A stretch of 64,000 bases of DNA from Hyphomicrobiales bacterium (GCA_017304475.1 JAFKKV010000009.1:124001-188000), one strand, 5' to 3'. Numbered from the stretch's first letter, positions 29,102 to 37,357 are shown. Made by a program: numbers and translations. The notes: generated by a model not told the origin, from the sequence alone.

Positions 29102-29137
29102 AAAAAGGCCGCCGGGATCGCTCCCGGCGGCCTTTTT
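29102..29137. terminator. Bidirectional rho-independent terminator between dsbA copy 2 and the atp operon
   Basis: A 16-bp stem (AAAAAGGCCGCCGGGA with TCCCGGCGGCCTTTTT) closes a 4-nt loop TCGC. The stem ends in five A and five T, so it can stop transcription from both sides of this convergent junction. Confidence 0.93.
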
Positions 29138-29164
29138 CGATTGTCTTGAAAGGCTTTTCGCCGA

Positions 29165-29650
29165 TCAGTTCAGCTTCGCCTTGACCTCGGCGATGCCAGC
29201 CTGGATCAGGTCGTTGCCACCCGCGCCCCGGGCGATGTCGGCGAGCACGGCGCCGGCCGCGGCGGTCGCGACATCGGCCGCGGCAGCACGCACATCGGCA
29301 ACCGCCTGGGCCTCGGCCTGGGCGATCTTGGCTTCCGCCATCTTGGTGCGGCGGGCGACGAAGTCCTCGACCTTGGTCTTGGCTTCGGCGGCCAGCCGCT
29401 CGGCATCGGCCTTGGCGGCGGTGACGATGGCGACCGCTTCCTTCTCGGCCGCGACCTGCCTGGCCTTGTAGTCGGCGACGATGGCCTGGGCTTCCTCGCG
29501 CAGGCGCTTGGCCTCGGCGAGTTCGCCCTCGATCTTGCGACCGCGATCGTCAATGGCGTTCAGCACCAGCTTGTGGACGCCGAAATAGCCGAGAATTCCG
29601 ACAAAGATCAGGAAGGCGACGGCGACCCAGGTTTCAGCTTCGAAAAACAT
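29165..29650 (-). CDS. atpF: ATP synthase F0 subunit b
   Basis: Stator subunit of 161 residues. One membrane helix (about residues 8-27, WVAVAFLIFVGILGYFGV) is followed by a long charged coiled coil (KIEGELAEAKRLREEAQAIV onward) that reaches F1. It has the canonical MFFEAETWVAVAFLIF start seen in Hyphomicrobiales subunit b, and DRGRKIEGEL near 36. Last gene of the F0 operon, 10 bp after the b' gene. The F1 operon (atpHAGDC) is not in the window, as is usual in alphaproteobacteria, where F0 and F1 operons are separate. Confidence 0.94.
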   Translation of the reverse strand: MFFEAETWVAVAFLIFVGILGYFGVHKLVLNAIDDRGRKIEGELAEAKRLREEAQAIVADYKARQVAAEKEAVAIVTAAKADAERLAAEAKTKVEDFVARRTKMAEAKIAQAEAQAVADVRAAAADVATAAAGAVLADIARGAGGNDLIQAGIAEVKAKLN

Positions 29651-29660
29651 GGTGGTTTCC

Positions 29661-30221
29661 TCAGCTCTTCAGGGCCGCATCGACGGCCTTCTCGACATCC
29701 TCGGCAGCCGGGGCCTTGCCGGTCAGCTGCAGCACGATGCTCGGGGCCGTCTCGATGGCGATGCCGCGGACATTGGTCATCGCCTGGGTCTTGGCGGCGG
29801 TGATCTGCGCTTCGGCCTTCTGCAGCTTGGCGGTCAGATCGGCCTCCAGGGCCTTGCGGGTCGTCTCCGCCTCGGCCGCGACCTTGGCGTGGGTTTCGGC
29901 GGCGATCGCCTGGGCATTGCCGCGCGCATCGGCCAGGGACTTCTCGTAGGCCGCACCGGCGGCCTCCGACTCGGCCTTGAGCCGCTGGGCTTCCTCGAGA
30001 TCGCGGGCGATCTTCTGGCCGCGGACCTCCAGGATTCCGGCGATGCGCGGCAGGGCCACCTTGGACAGCAGCCAGTAGAGCAGGCCGAACGCGATCACCA
30101 GCCACAGGATCTGCGACAGGAAGGTATCGCCCTGGAAGGGCGGGAACCCTCCGCTACCGTGTGCGTCGTGCGGCACGGAGGTTCCGGCGGAATGTGCGCC
30201 GGTTGTCGTGGGAGAAGCCAT
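29661..30221 (-). CDS. atpG: ATP synthase F0 subunit b'
   Basis: Second, diverged b-type stator subunit (b'), 186 residues, found in photosynthetic and many other alphaproteobacteria. The N-terminal 45 residues are hydrophilic; the membrane helix is at about 52-72 (ILWLVIAFGLLYWLLSKVALPRI), and a coiled coil follows (GILEVRGQKIARDLEEAQRL). b and b' form a heterodimer. It lies downstream of atpE after 105 bp that contain two GC-rich hairpins. Confidence 0.93.
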   Translation of the reverse strand: MASPTTTGAHSAGTSVPHDAHGSGGFPPFQGDTFLSQILWLVIAFGLLYWLLSKVALPRIAGILEVRGQKIARDLEEAQRLKAESEAAGAAYEKSLADARGNAQAIAAETHAKVAAEAETTRKALEADLTAKLQKAEAQITAAKTQAMTNVRGIAIETAPSIVLQLTGKAPAAEDVEKAVDAALKS

Positions 30222-30326
30222 GACCGATCCTCAGGATCCTTAAGCAAGCCGAGAAGGGCCCGGCGCCATTGGCGCCGAAGCCCCGGGATATCGGGGGCGG
30301 CGCAATGGCCGCCCGGCCGGCTCGTA

Positions 30327-30554
30327 TCAGACCGCGAAGAGCAGCAGGAGCGCGATCAGGAGCGAGAAGATCCCGAGCGCTTCGGTCACGGCGAAGCCGA
30401 AAATCAGACGCGGGAACTGGCCGTCAGCGGCGCTCGGATTGCGCAGGGCGCCCGAGAGGAACTGACCGAAGATGTTGCCCACGCCAATGGCGGCGCCGGC
30501 CATGCCGATGCAGGCCAGGCCCGCGCCGAGATACTTCGCTGCAACCGGATCCAT
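30327..30554 (-). CDS. atpE: ATP synthase F0 subunit c
   Basis: Proteolipid of the rotor ring, 75 residues with two membrane helices. The glycine-rich first helix ([20 protein letters not shown]) and the polar loop RNPSA are family hallmarks. The proton-binding carboxylate is the Glu in [10 protein letters not shown], about residue 58. A near-perfect Shine-Dalgarno AAGGAG lies 6 nt before the ATG, fitting the need for many copies of c per complex. Confidence 0.96.
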   Translation of the reverse strand: MDPVAAKYLGAGLACIGMAGAAIGVGNIFGQFLSGALRNPSAADGQFPRLIFGFAVTEALGIFSLLIALLLLFAV

Positions 30555-30620
30555 GATGAACTCCTTGGAGGTGTCGTGTGATGAGGGAGGATGGTTTGGA
30601 AGGGGGACGCGCCGGCCGGA

Positions 30621-31367
30621 TCAGTGACCCGGGTGCAGCGCGTCGTTGAGGTAGATGCAGGTCAGGATGGTGAAGACATAGGCCTGCAGGAAAGCGACCA
30701 GCAGCTCCAGCGCGGTCAGGCCGACGGCCAGCGCCAGCGGCAGCGGCGCGAAGATCGCCCAGATGCCGGCACCCAGCATGGAGGCGACGAAGCCGGCGAA
30801 GATCTTCAGCGCGATGTGTCCGGCCAGCATGTTGGCGAACAGACGCACCGAGAGCGAAATCGGCCGCGACAGGAACGAGATGACCTCGATGACGACGACC
30901 AGCGGCAGCACGTAGCCCGGCACGCCCGACGGCACGAAGAGGCGGAAGAAATGCATGCCGTGGGCGGCGAAGCCGTAGACCACCACGGTGAGGAACACCA
31001 GCATCGCCAGCAGGAAGGTGACGATGATGTGGCTGGTGACGGTGAACGTGTAGGGAATCAAGCCAACCAGGTTGGCGATCAGCACGAACATGAACAGCGA
31101 GAACACCAGCGGGAAGAACTTCATGCCTTCGTGGCCGGCCGATTGTCGCACCGTATTGGCGACAAATTCGTAGGACATCTCCGCCAGCGACTGCCACCTG
31201 GACGGCACCAGCGCGCGACCGCGCGTCGACAGCAGCAGGAAGCCGATGATGATCGCCACCGCGACGAACATGAAGGCGGCAGAATTGGTGAATGCGATCG
31301 GCGACTGACCGATCTTGCCGAGTGCAATGAGCGGCTTGATCTCGAATTGTGCGATCGGGCTCGCCAT
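30621..31367 (-). CDS. atpB: ATP synthase F0 subunit a
   Basis: Stator proton-channel subunit of 248 residues with about six membrane helices. The essential Arg facing the c-ring is in [15 protein letters not shown], and the following Asn-Met-Leu-Ala-Gly-His run is invariant in the family. The C-terminal helix [22 protein letters not shown] is also typical. It lies 73 bp after atpI and 66 bp before atpE. Confidence 0.95.
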   Translation of the reverse strand: MASPIAQFEIKPLIALGKIGQSPIAFTNSAAFMFVAVAIIIGFLLLSTRGRALVPSRWQSLAEMSYEFVANTVRQSAGHEGMKFFPLVFSLFMFVLIANLVGLIPYTFTVTSHIIVTFLLAMLVFLTVVVYGFAAHGMHFFRLFVPSGVPGYVLPLVVVIEVISFLSRPISLSVRLFANMLAGHIALKIFAGFVASMLGAGIWAIFAPLPLALAVGLTALELLVAFLQAYVFTILTCIYLNDALHPGH

Positions 31368-31440
31368 CGGACGGCTGCTCCAGTTCTCTTTATGCCACAG
31401 TCGCGAGGCCTAAGGCCTCGCGGCGAACCGCCATCGCGTC

Positions 31441-31797
31441 CTATTGGTCGCGCTGCCGGCGTTCGCGTTCGGCGAGCCTGAGGAGATTGAAAACCCCCGC
31501 GACGAAGCCGAGCACGACGAAAATCATCAGACCCCAGGGCCGCGTGCCGAGCAGGCGATCGAACAACCATCCGATGCCGCAACCGACAAGAACCGCCGAG
31601 ACGAAATCGGCCGAGTAGCGGAAGCCGCTCCCCATGCCCGACTTGTCGCCCGACTGATTGGCAGAACCGCGCGTCTCGGTTCGTTTTTGCTCGAGAGCCT
31701 CGAGCTTCGATCCGAGAGCGCGACGACGCGCGTCGAGGTCGGCTTCTTCGGACGACCGCCCGCCTTCCGTCCCGTCGTTCCGCTTGTCTTTCGCCAT
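31441..31797 (-). CDS. atpI: ATP synthase subunit I (AtpI)
   Basis: First gene of the F0 operon. The 118 residues have a highly charged N-terminal third (KDKRNDGTEGGRSSEEADLDARRRAL) and two membrane segments of the AtpI/AtpQ domain (SADFVSAVLVGCGIGWLFDRLLG and GLMIFVVLGFVAGVFNLLRL). AtpI helps c-ring assembly in other bacteria and is not part of the finished enzyme. A strong sigma-70-type promoter is found 84-112 bp upstream. Confidence 0.9.
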   Translation of the reverse strand: MAKDKRNDGTEGGRSSEEADLDARRRALGSKLEALEQKRTETRGSANQSGDKSGMGSGFRYSADFVSAVLVGCGIGWLFDRLLGTRPWGLMIFVVLGFVAGVFNLLRLAERERRQRDQ

Positions 31798-32177
31798 GAC
31801 CAGCCTCTTCGGCCGGCCCGGTCAGATCTTGCGAAACCACGGAAGGACGCCGGTCTGCCACCCCCCGTAAGCCGGGCACACCTATAGTGACGGGGCGAAA
31901 CTGTGTCAAGGACGCCCGATTTTAGTTTAACTTGCTGATTTTCTGGGGGATTTTCAAAAGATAATCCGATTGTCCTATCACCCCTGCGCGGTCGAGCGAC
32001 AGTCGGCCGCATGGCTTCGGCCACGGATCGGCCGCCCGGCGGCAACGGCTGGAGCACCACGGAGGCCAGGGGCGCCTCCGCGACGCAGGCAACGCACCTA
32101 TTCGGCCGCGGATTTCGGCACGGATTTCCGCCGCGCCGGACGGGTCTTGGCGGAAGCCTTGGCGCTTCGTGCGCGGC
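31798..32177. other. Intergenic region upstream of the atp operon and downstream of smc
   Basis: The 380 bp contain the atp promoter (31881-31909) and an AT-rich block at 31919-31975 that could act as an UP-like or regulator-binding region. The part next to smc (32098-32181) has a 27-codon frame with a GTGA overlap to the smc stop, described under findings. No other gene is seen. Confidence 0.6.
31881..31909 (-). promoter_or_regulatory. Sigma-70 type promoter of the atpIBEFF operon
   Basis: The minus strand shows TTGACA (31904-31909), a spacer of exactly 17 nt, and TATAGG (31881-31886). The -35 is a perfect consensus and the -10 matches four of six. Transcription would start near 31874, giving a leader of about 77 nt before atpI. 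Confidence 0.8.
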
Positions 32178-35100
32178 TCACTCCGCCGCGATCAGGTGCT
32201 CGGCGCGGTCGAGATCAACGCTGACCAAAGTCGAGATGCCGCGCTCGGCCATGGTGACGCCGAACAGCCGGTTCATCCGGCTCATGGTGATCGGATTGTG
32301 GGTGATCACCACGAAGCGGGTCTGGGTGGTGCGCGTCATATCCTGGAGCAGGTCGCAATAGCGCTCGACATTGGCGTCGTCGAGCGGCGCGTCGACCTCG
32401 TCGAGCACGCAGATCGGCGCCGGATTGGTCAGGAACACGGCGAAGATCAGCGCGATCGCGGTCAGCGCCTGCTCGCCGCCCGACAGGAGCGACAGGGTCT
32501 GCGGCTTCTTGCCCGGGGGCTTGGCCAGGATATCGAGGCCGGCTTCCAGCGGATCGTCCGATTCGACCAGCTGCAGCTCGGCGGTGCCGCCACCGAACAG
32601 GGTGGAGAACAGCCGCTGGAAATTGTCGTTGACGATGGCGAAGGAGGCGAGCAGGCGCTCGCGGCCCTCGCGGTTGAGCGAGCCGATGCCGGCGCGCAGC
32701 TTCTTGATCGCTTCGACCAGGTCGTCGCGCTCGGCGATCATGCCGTCGAACTGGGCCTGGACCTCGGTCAGTTCGTCGTCGGCGCGCAGATTGACGCCGC
32801 CGAGCTTTTCGCGCTCACGCTTCAGCCGGTCCAGCGCCTCTTCGAGGTCGCGGGCGGCCGGCATTTCGGCATCCGGCGCGATCCCGGCGATCTTGAGCAG
32901 CGCCAGCGGCTGCACCTCGAATTTCTCGGTGATCTCCTGCTCGATCTCGCGCTTGCGCCCCTGGGTCGCCTCGAGCTTCGCCTCGGCCCGGACCAGGGCT
33001 TCGCGCGCACCCGACATGGCCTCGAGCGCAGAACGGGCCGAGCGGTCGGCATCGGCCAGCGCCGTCTCGCCGACCGACAGCATATCGGCGGCTTCTTTCT
33101 GGGCGATCTCCGCGTCGTGGATCCGGCTGATCAGCGCGCGGCGCTGCTCGATGAGGGTGTCCGGCGCGTCGGCCAGGCCCTGGGCTTCGGTCCGCGCTTC
33201 CGCCAGGCGCCGCTCGAGGTCGGCGATCTGCCGACCGGCATTGGCCTGGCGGGTCAGCCAGGCCCGGCGGTCATTGCCGATCTCGGCGACCCGGCGGCCG
33301 CGCATCTCGGCCTCGCGGGCGAGCCCCTGGGCATTGGCGCGCGCCTCGGCCAGCACCGCACGATGCTGGGCGACCTCCATGCGGCTTTCGGCCAGAACCG
33401 CCTCGAGCTGGGCCGTCTTGCCCATATTGTCCAGCGCGCGCAGGGCGTCGGCCTTGACCCCGGCGGCTTCCTCGATGCTGGCGGTCAGGCGCGAGCGCGC
33501 CTCGACCAGCGCGGCGAGCCGGGTGATGACGCTGGCCGCGGCCCGTTCGGCGTTCGCCAGCTGGTCGCGCAGGCCGTCGCCGGCACGCTGGGCGGCGCGC
33601 CAGCCGTCACGGGCAGTCTGCTCCCGGGCCGCCGCCAGGCGAACCGCGGCGGTCGCCGCCTCCGCCGCGGTCTTCAGCGCGACGACCTTGGCCTGAGCGA
33701 CGACCAGATCCTTTTCGATGTCGCCGAGCCGGTTGCGCTCGGCCAGCCGGCGGGCGGCGGCGGTCGGTGCATTGGCGGCCACCACGAAGCCGTCCCAGCG
33801 CCACAGGTCGCCCTGCTTGGACACCAGCCGCTGGCCCGGCTTCAGGCCGGCGGCCAGGCGTGCGCCATCGCCGCGCGCCACGATGCCGATCTGGGCGAGG
33901 CGCCGGCTGAGTTCGGCCGGCGCCGTCACATGCTCCGACAGCGGCTCGGCGCCGTCAGGCAGAGCCGCGTCGCCGCTGGCGTCGGCGCCGCCCCAATGCT
34001 GCGGCGAGGCGGTGGCGGTCGGGACGTCGAGATCGTCGCCCAGGGCCGCCCCGAGCGCGGTCTCGTAACCCTTGCCGACCCGGATCGCCTCGACCACCGG
34101 CGGCCATGCCGATTTGTGCGAGACGTTGAGCACCTTGGCCAAGGTGCGTGCTTCGGTGTCGAGATGCTGCACCTGGCGTTCGGCATCGGCGAGCGGCCGG
34201 CGCGCTTCCGCCTCCTGGTCGCGGGCATTGGCATGGGCCTCTTCGGCGGTGACCGCTTCGATCTCCGCCTCTTCGAGAGCCGCGGATGCCTCTTCCAGCT
34301 GCTGCTTCAGGCTTTCGAGACGGGCGGCGTGATCGGAGCTTGCCTCCAGCTTCGCCGTCTCGGCGACGATTTCGGCCAATTGGCCTTCGAGCCGGACCAG
34401 CCGCTCGGAGACGTCGCGGATCGCACGATCGAGCTGATTGCGCCGGGCGACCGCTTCGGCCAGCGCCGAGGTCGCCTCCGAAAAGGCTTTTTCGCTGCCG
34501 GCCAGCGTCGCCTCCGCCGCTGTCACCTTGGCGCCGGCCTCGACTTCGGTACCCTTGGCGCCGTCGATGGCCTCGCGCAGCTCATACTCCTCGGCGCCGA
34601 GACGCTCGAGCACGCCCTCGGCATCGGCGCCGAGCGCCTTTTCGCGCGCGACGTCGCCGTCGAGCTGGGCGACCCGCCGGGTGAGCTCAGCGATCCGCTC
34701 GCGGGCGCGCCGCTCCTCGCCGTCGAGCTGCTCGCGGGCGACCACCAGGCGCTGCAGCACGGCGCCGGCCTTGGCCGCCGCGTCGCGCAGCGCCGGCAGG
34801 TGATGCGCGGCGATCGCCTGGTTCTTGGCGGCTTCGGCCTGGCCGGTCGTGCGCTCGGCGACCACCCGGGTTTCCAGCTCGACCTGCCGTTCGGCCTCGC
34901 GCACGGCCTCGCCGGCCTCGCGGAACTTCAGGTAGACCAGCGTCGCCTCGGCCTTGCGGATATCCGCGGAGAGGCCGCGATAACGCACCGCCTGGCGCGC
35001 CTGGCGCTTCAGGTTGTCGAGCTGGCCCTCGATCTGGGCGAGCACCACTTCGAGCCGTTCGAGATTGGTCTCGGCCGCCCTGAGCCGCGTCTCGGCTTCG

Positions 35101-35633
35101 TGCCGGCGCGCGTACAGGCCGGCAATGCCGGCCGCCTCTTCCAGGATGCGGCGGCGGGCCTGCGGCTTGGCGTTGATGATCTCGCTGATCTGGCCCTGGC
35201 GCACCAGCGCCGGCGAACGGGCGCCGGTGGAGGCGTCGGCGAACAGGATCTGCACGTCGCGGGCGCGCACCTCCCGGCCGTTGATCTTGTAGACCGAGCC
35301 GGCCTCGCGCTCGATCCGGCGCGAAACCTCGAGCACGTCGTGATCGTTGAACTGGGCCGGCGCCAGGCGCTGGCTGTTGTCGACGGTGAGCGTCACCTCG
35401 GCGGTGTTGCGCGCCGGCCGGCCGCCCGAGCCGGAAAAGATGACGTCGTCCATGCCCGAGGCGCGCATGTTCTTGAACGAGTTCTCGCCCATCACCCAGC
35501 GCAGCGCTTCGACGAGGTTCGATTTGCCGCAGCCATTCGGCCCGACCACGCCGGTCAGGCCCGGCTCGATCAGGAACTCCATCGGCTCCACGAAGGTCTT
35601 GAAGCCGAGAATGCGCAGGCGGGAGAACTTCAT
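32178..35633 (-). CDS. smc: Chromosome segregation protein SMC
   Basis: ATPase of the SMC-ScpAB condensin, 1151 residues. The N-terminal head has MKFSRLRILGFKTFVEPMEF and Walker A GPNGCGKSN at residues 31-39. Two long coiled coils (about 170-490 and 660-990, with dense Glu/Ala/Arg heptads) flank a hinge near 500-640 (PPVVEAIRVGKGYETALGAALGDDLD). The C-terminal head has the signature LSGGEQALTAIALIF near residue 1050, Walker B PICVLDEVDAPLDDAN and the His of VVITHNPITM. In many relatives a dsbA-like gene is directly upstream; here the start faces a non-coding stretch holding an imperfect palindrome around CAACATGTTG (35733-35742). Confidence 0.96.
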   Translation of the reverse strand: MKFSRLRILGFKTFVEPMEFLIEPGLTGVVGPNGCGKSNLVEALRWVMGENSFKNMRASGMDDVIFSGSGGRPARNTAEVTLTVDNSQRLAPAQFNDHDVLEVSRRIEREAGSVYKINGREVRARDVQILFADASTGARSPALVRQGQISEIINAKPQARRRILEEAAGIAGLYARRHEAETRLRAAETNLERLEVVLAQIEGQLDNLKRQARQAVRYRGLSADIRKAEATLVYLKFREAGEAVREAERQVELETRVVAERTTGQAEAAKNQAIAAHHLPALRDAAAKAGAVLQRLVVAREQLDGEERRARERIAELTRRVAQLDGDVAREKALGADAEGVLERLGAEEYELREAIDGAKGTEVEAGAKVTAAEATLAGSEKAFSEATSALAEAVARRNQLDRAIRDVSERLVRLEGQLAEIVAETAKLEASSDHAARLESLKQQLEEASAALEEAEIEAVTAEEAHANARDQEAEARRPLADAERQVQHLDTEARTLAKVLNVSHKSAWPPVVEAIRVGKGYETALGAALGDDLDVPTATASPQHWGGADASGDAALPDGAEPLSEHVTAPAELSRRLAQIGIVARGDGARLAAGLKPGQRLVSKQGDLWRWDGFVVAANAPTAAARRLAERNRLGDIEKDLVVAQAKVVALKTAAEAATAAVRLAAAREQTARDGWRAAQRAGDGLRDQLANAERAAASVITRLAALVEARSRLTASIEEAAGVKADALRALDNMGKTAQLEAVLAESRMEVAQHRAVLAEARANAQGLAREAEMRGRRVAEIGNDRRAWLTRQANAGRQIADLERRLAEARTEAQGLADAPDTLIEQRRALISRIHDAEIAQKEAADMLSVGETALADADRSARSALEAMSGAREALVRAEAKLEATQGRKREIEQEITEKFEVQPLALLKIAGIAPDAEMPAARDLEEALDRLKREREKLGGVNLRADDELTEVQAQFDGMIAERDDLVEAIKKLRAGIGSLNREGRERLLASFAIVNDNFQRLFSTLFGGGTAELQLVESDDPLEAGLDILAKPPGKKPQTLSLLSGGEQALTAIALIFAVFLTNPAPICVLDEVDAPLDDANVERYCDLLQDMTRTTQTRFVVITHNPITMSRMNRLFGVTMAERGISTLVSVDLDRAEHLIAAE

Positions 35634-35903
35634 GGCCCCAGGGCTTCGCTTCAGTCGGGTTTTGCGAGGACTTCAAACTGCCACGAATTGCCGGCCAAGG
35701 CCATATCTAGCGTGACAATCCTGTGGACCCCTCAACATGTTGGAGCGCCCGAAGGCCTGACGCTTGGCTGACGGCGCTCTCCGCCATCGCGCCGCACGCG
35801 TCGAATGTTGCGTCGCACGACTGCCCCCTTCGGCTCGGCGGCACGAACGTGTTACATTGGCCGCACAAACACGAGGACGGGAAAACCCGTTCAGGAGGAA
35901 GCG

Positions 35904-36032
35904 ATGGTTTCGAAGACCCCGCGGGCACAGCCGAATGGCAGCGTCCGACTGGAAGACCGATACGGCAAGGTTGCCATCAAGGCGGTGGCCGGCGCGCTCG
36001 GCACGCCGAAAGCGCCCAAAACCGGCAAGTAG
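35904..36032 (+). CDS. Small basic protein of 42 residues, unknown function
   Basis: The short frame from ATG 35904 is preceded by CAGGAGGAAGCG, the best Shine-Dalgarno in the neighbourhood, 5-7 nt upstream. The product (MVSKTPRAQPNGSVRLEDRY at the start) is basic, pI clearly above 9 by eye, with a helix-like middle (YGKVAIKAVAGALG) and a Lys/Pro tail. No membrane segment or Cys. It is divergent from smc. Coding use looks like that of its neighbours. The stop lies in a 14-bp tandem duplication. I do not recognise the family with certainty. Confidence 0.62.
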   Translation: MVSKTPRAQPNGSVRLEDRYGKVAIKAVAGALGTPKAPKTGK

Positions 36033-36054
36033 AGCCCGGCAAGTAGAGCCCGGC
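36027..36054. repeat. Exact 14-bp tandem duplication across a stop codon
   Basis: AAGTAGAGCCCGGC is repeated head to tail at 36027-36040 and 36041-36054, followed by a degenerate third copy ending AAAGCCCGGC. The first unit contains the last codon and TAG stop of the 42-residue protein. Confidence 0.92.
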
Positions 36055-36087
36055 AAACAAGCAAAGCCCGGCAGGCGGACAAAGAAA

Positions 36088-36108
36088 AAGGCGGCCCAAG
36101 GCCGCCTT
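36088..36108 (-). terminator. Rho-independent terminator of the L,D-transpeptidase gene
   Basis: A 9-bp stem AAGGCGGCC / GGCCGCCTT with a 3-nt loop is followed on the minus strand by TTTTTCTTT. It lies 53 bp downstream of the transpeptidase stop. It may also slow transcription from the small basic gene on the other strand, though without a T-run on that side. Confidence 0.85.
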
Positions 36109-36160
36109 CGTCATGTCAGGCCGTTCGCGATCCTTCGATCACGCCGGCCTGGGCTTCGTG

Positions 36161-36745
36161 TCAGCGCACGATCACCTTGGTTCCCACCGGCACGCGGTTG
36201 AACAGGTCGACCGCATGTTCGTTGTGCATGCGGATGCAGCCCGACGACACGGCCTCGCCGATCTGCAGCGGCGAATTGGTGCCGTGAATGCGATAAAGCG
36301 TGTCGCGGCCGTTCTGGTAGAGGTAGAGCGCGCGCGAACCCATCGGGTTCTGCGGGCCACCTTCCATGAAGGCCGGCAGTTGCGGCCAGCGGCGGCGCAT
36401 CTCGGCCGGCGGCGTCCAGCTCGGCCACTCGGCCTTGCGCTGAATGGTCGCCGTGCCTGTCCAGCCGAAGGCCTCGTTGCCGACCGCGACCTGATAACGA
36501 ATGGCGGAACCGCCTTCTTCGACCAGGAAAAGATGCTTGGACGCGGTCTCGACGATGATCGTGCCCGGCGCTTCCGTGGTGCGATAGGGCACCCGGAGCG
36601 GCATGCGCCAGTAGTCCATCTCGACCTGAGGCCCTTGCGCCATCAAGGTGGCGTCGCGCTCGGAGATCGGACGAACGGAATTGACCGTCTGGTTGTTGCA
36701 GCCCGCCAACGCCAACGCAGCCAATGCGAGGAAGCCCCAGCGCAT
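36161..36745 (-). CDS. L,D-transpeptidase lipoprotein (ErfK/YbiS/YcfS/YnhG family)
   Basis: Periplasmic transpeptidase that makes 3-3 cross-links in peptidoglycan or links proteins to it. The 194 residues begin with a lipoprotein signal (MRWGFLALAALALAGC, lipidated Cys16), so it is processed by LspA. The YkuD catalytic domain spans about 60-194, with the His in YRIHGTNSPLQIG and the catalytic Cys in VSSGCIRMHNEHAVDLF. GTIIVETASKHLFLVEEGG at the domain start is typical. Transcribed alone, with its own terminator. Confidence 0.93.
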   Translation of the reverse strand: MRWGFLALAALALAGCNNQTVNSVRPISERDATLMAQGPQVEMDYWRMPLRVPYRTTEAPGTIIVETASKHLFLVEEGGSAIRYQVAVGNEAFGWTGTATIQRKAEWPSWTPPAEMRRRWPQLPAFMEGGPQNPMGSRALYLYQNGRDTLYRIHGTNSPLQIGEAVSSGCIRMHNEHAVDLFNRVPVGTKVIVR

Positions 36746-37071
36746 GCCGATGTCCTTTCCAATGCCACAGGACGCGAGGCGGCACCCGTGCCAGCGCGCG
36801 AATTCATGGTGTGCAGTCTGTAATTCTTGTGGCGAAGGCGTGACTTTTGGTCAATGCGCCAGATGGCGAAAGGCCGGCTAATGCCCGGCTCTGTTGCATT
36901 TCTGCCATGCCGCGCCACGTCAAGCACGCTTCGGTTGCCGCGAAGAGAGCCTTGCCCCGCCACGATCCCTCCACGATCGGAACCAATGGCCGCCTCATCG
37001 CCCGCCTAGAACTCGACCCGTCGGCACTGCCCCATGCAAGCACGTGCCGCGCAACTGGAGATTGGAACCCC
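36746..37071. other. Divergent intergenic region, no gene identified
   Basis: The 326 bp separate the L,D-transpeptidase and a small plus-strand gene. Both promoters should be here, but I cannot identify either with confidence; a TTGACC on the minus strand near 36850 lacks a good -10. CACGTG occurs at 37041. Open frames crossing the region show no coding character. Confidence 0.5.
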
Positions 37072-37251
37072 ATGACTTCCGCCCCGACGGCCATTGCCGC
37101 CGCTGCCGAGGCCTCTGGCGACAAGCTCGCCGCGCACTACCGTCGGATCGGCATATCAGCCGTTTCCGCCGCCACTTCTTCGGCGAAATCTTCGAAACCT
37201 GCCGCGCCGGCGACACCGGCCCGGCGCACATTCGAGGACTTCGTCGACTGA
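37072..37251 (+). CDS. Small protein of 59 residues, unknown function
   Basis: The frame from ATG 37072 gives an Ala/Ser-rich protein with an amphipathic middle (EASGDKLAAHYRRIGISAVS), a Ser/Lys/Pro/Ala linker and an acidic aromatic end (RRTFEDFVD). It has no signal peptide. Support for a real gene comes from the strong plus-strand terminator 74 bp downstream, which has no other plus-strand gene to serve. The Shine-Dalgarno is weak (GGAG at 37058, 10 nt away). Small proteins of this style occur in Hyphomicrobiales without known function. Confidence 0.58.
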   Translation: MTSAPTAIAAAAEASGDKLAAHYRRIGISAVSAATSSAKSSKPAAPATPARRTFEDFVD

Positions 37252-37324
37252 TTGGGACCGATCTTCGAAGACCCGGTTTCGGCCGGCCGCAGTGCCTACC
37301 TCCCATATCTCTCCTGAACCACTC

Positions 37325-37354
37325 AAGGCCGGTCGCAAGACCGGCCTTTTTTTT
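37325..37354 (+). terminator. Strong rho-independent terminator
   Basis: A perfect 10-bp stem (AAGGCCGGTC / GACCGGCCTT) with the stable tetraloop GCAA is followed by a run of eight T (37347-37354). It points along the plus strand and so serves the 59-residue gene; no T-run exists for the minus strand. Confidence 0.93.
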
Positions 37355-37357
37355 CGC

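Noticed and set aside
32169-35771. A 1200-codon plus-strand frame antisense to smc
   Set aside because: It is a mirror of strong GC3 bias; the minus-strand frame encodes a full SMC protein with all ATPase motifs.
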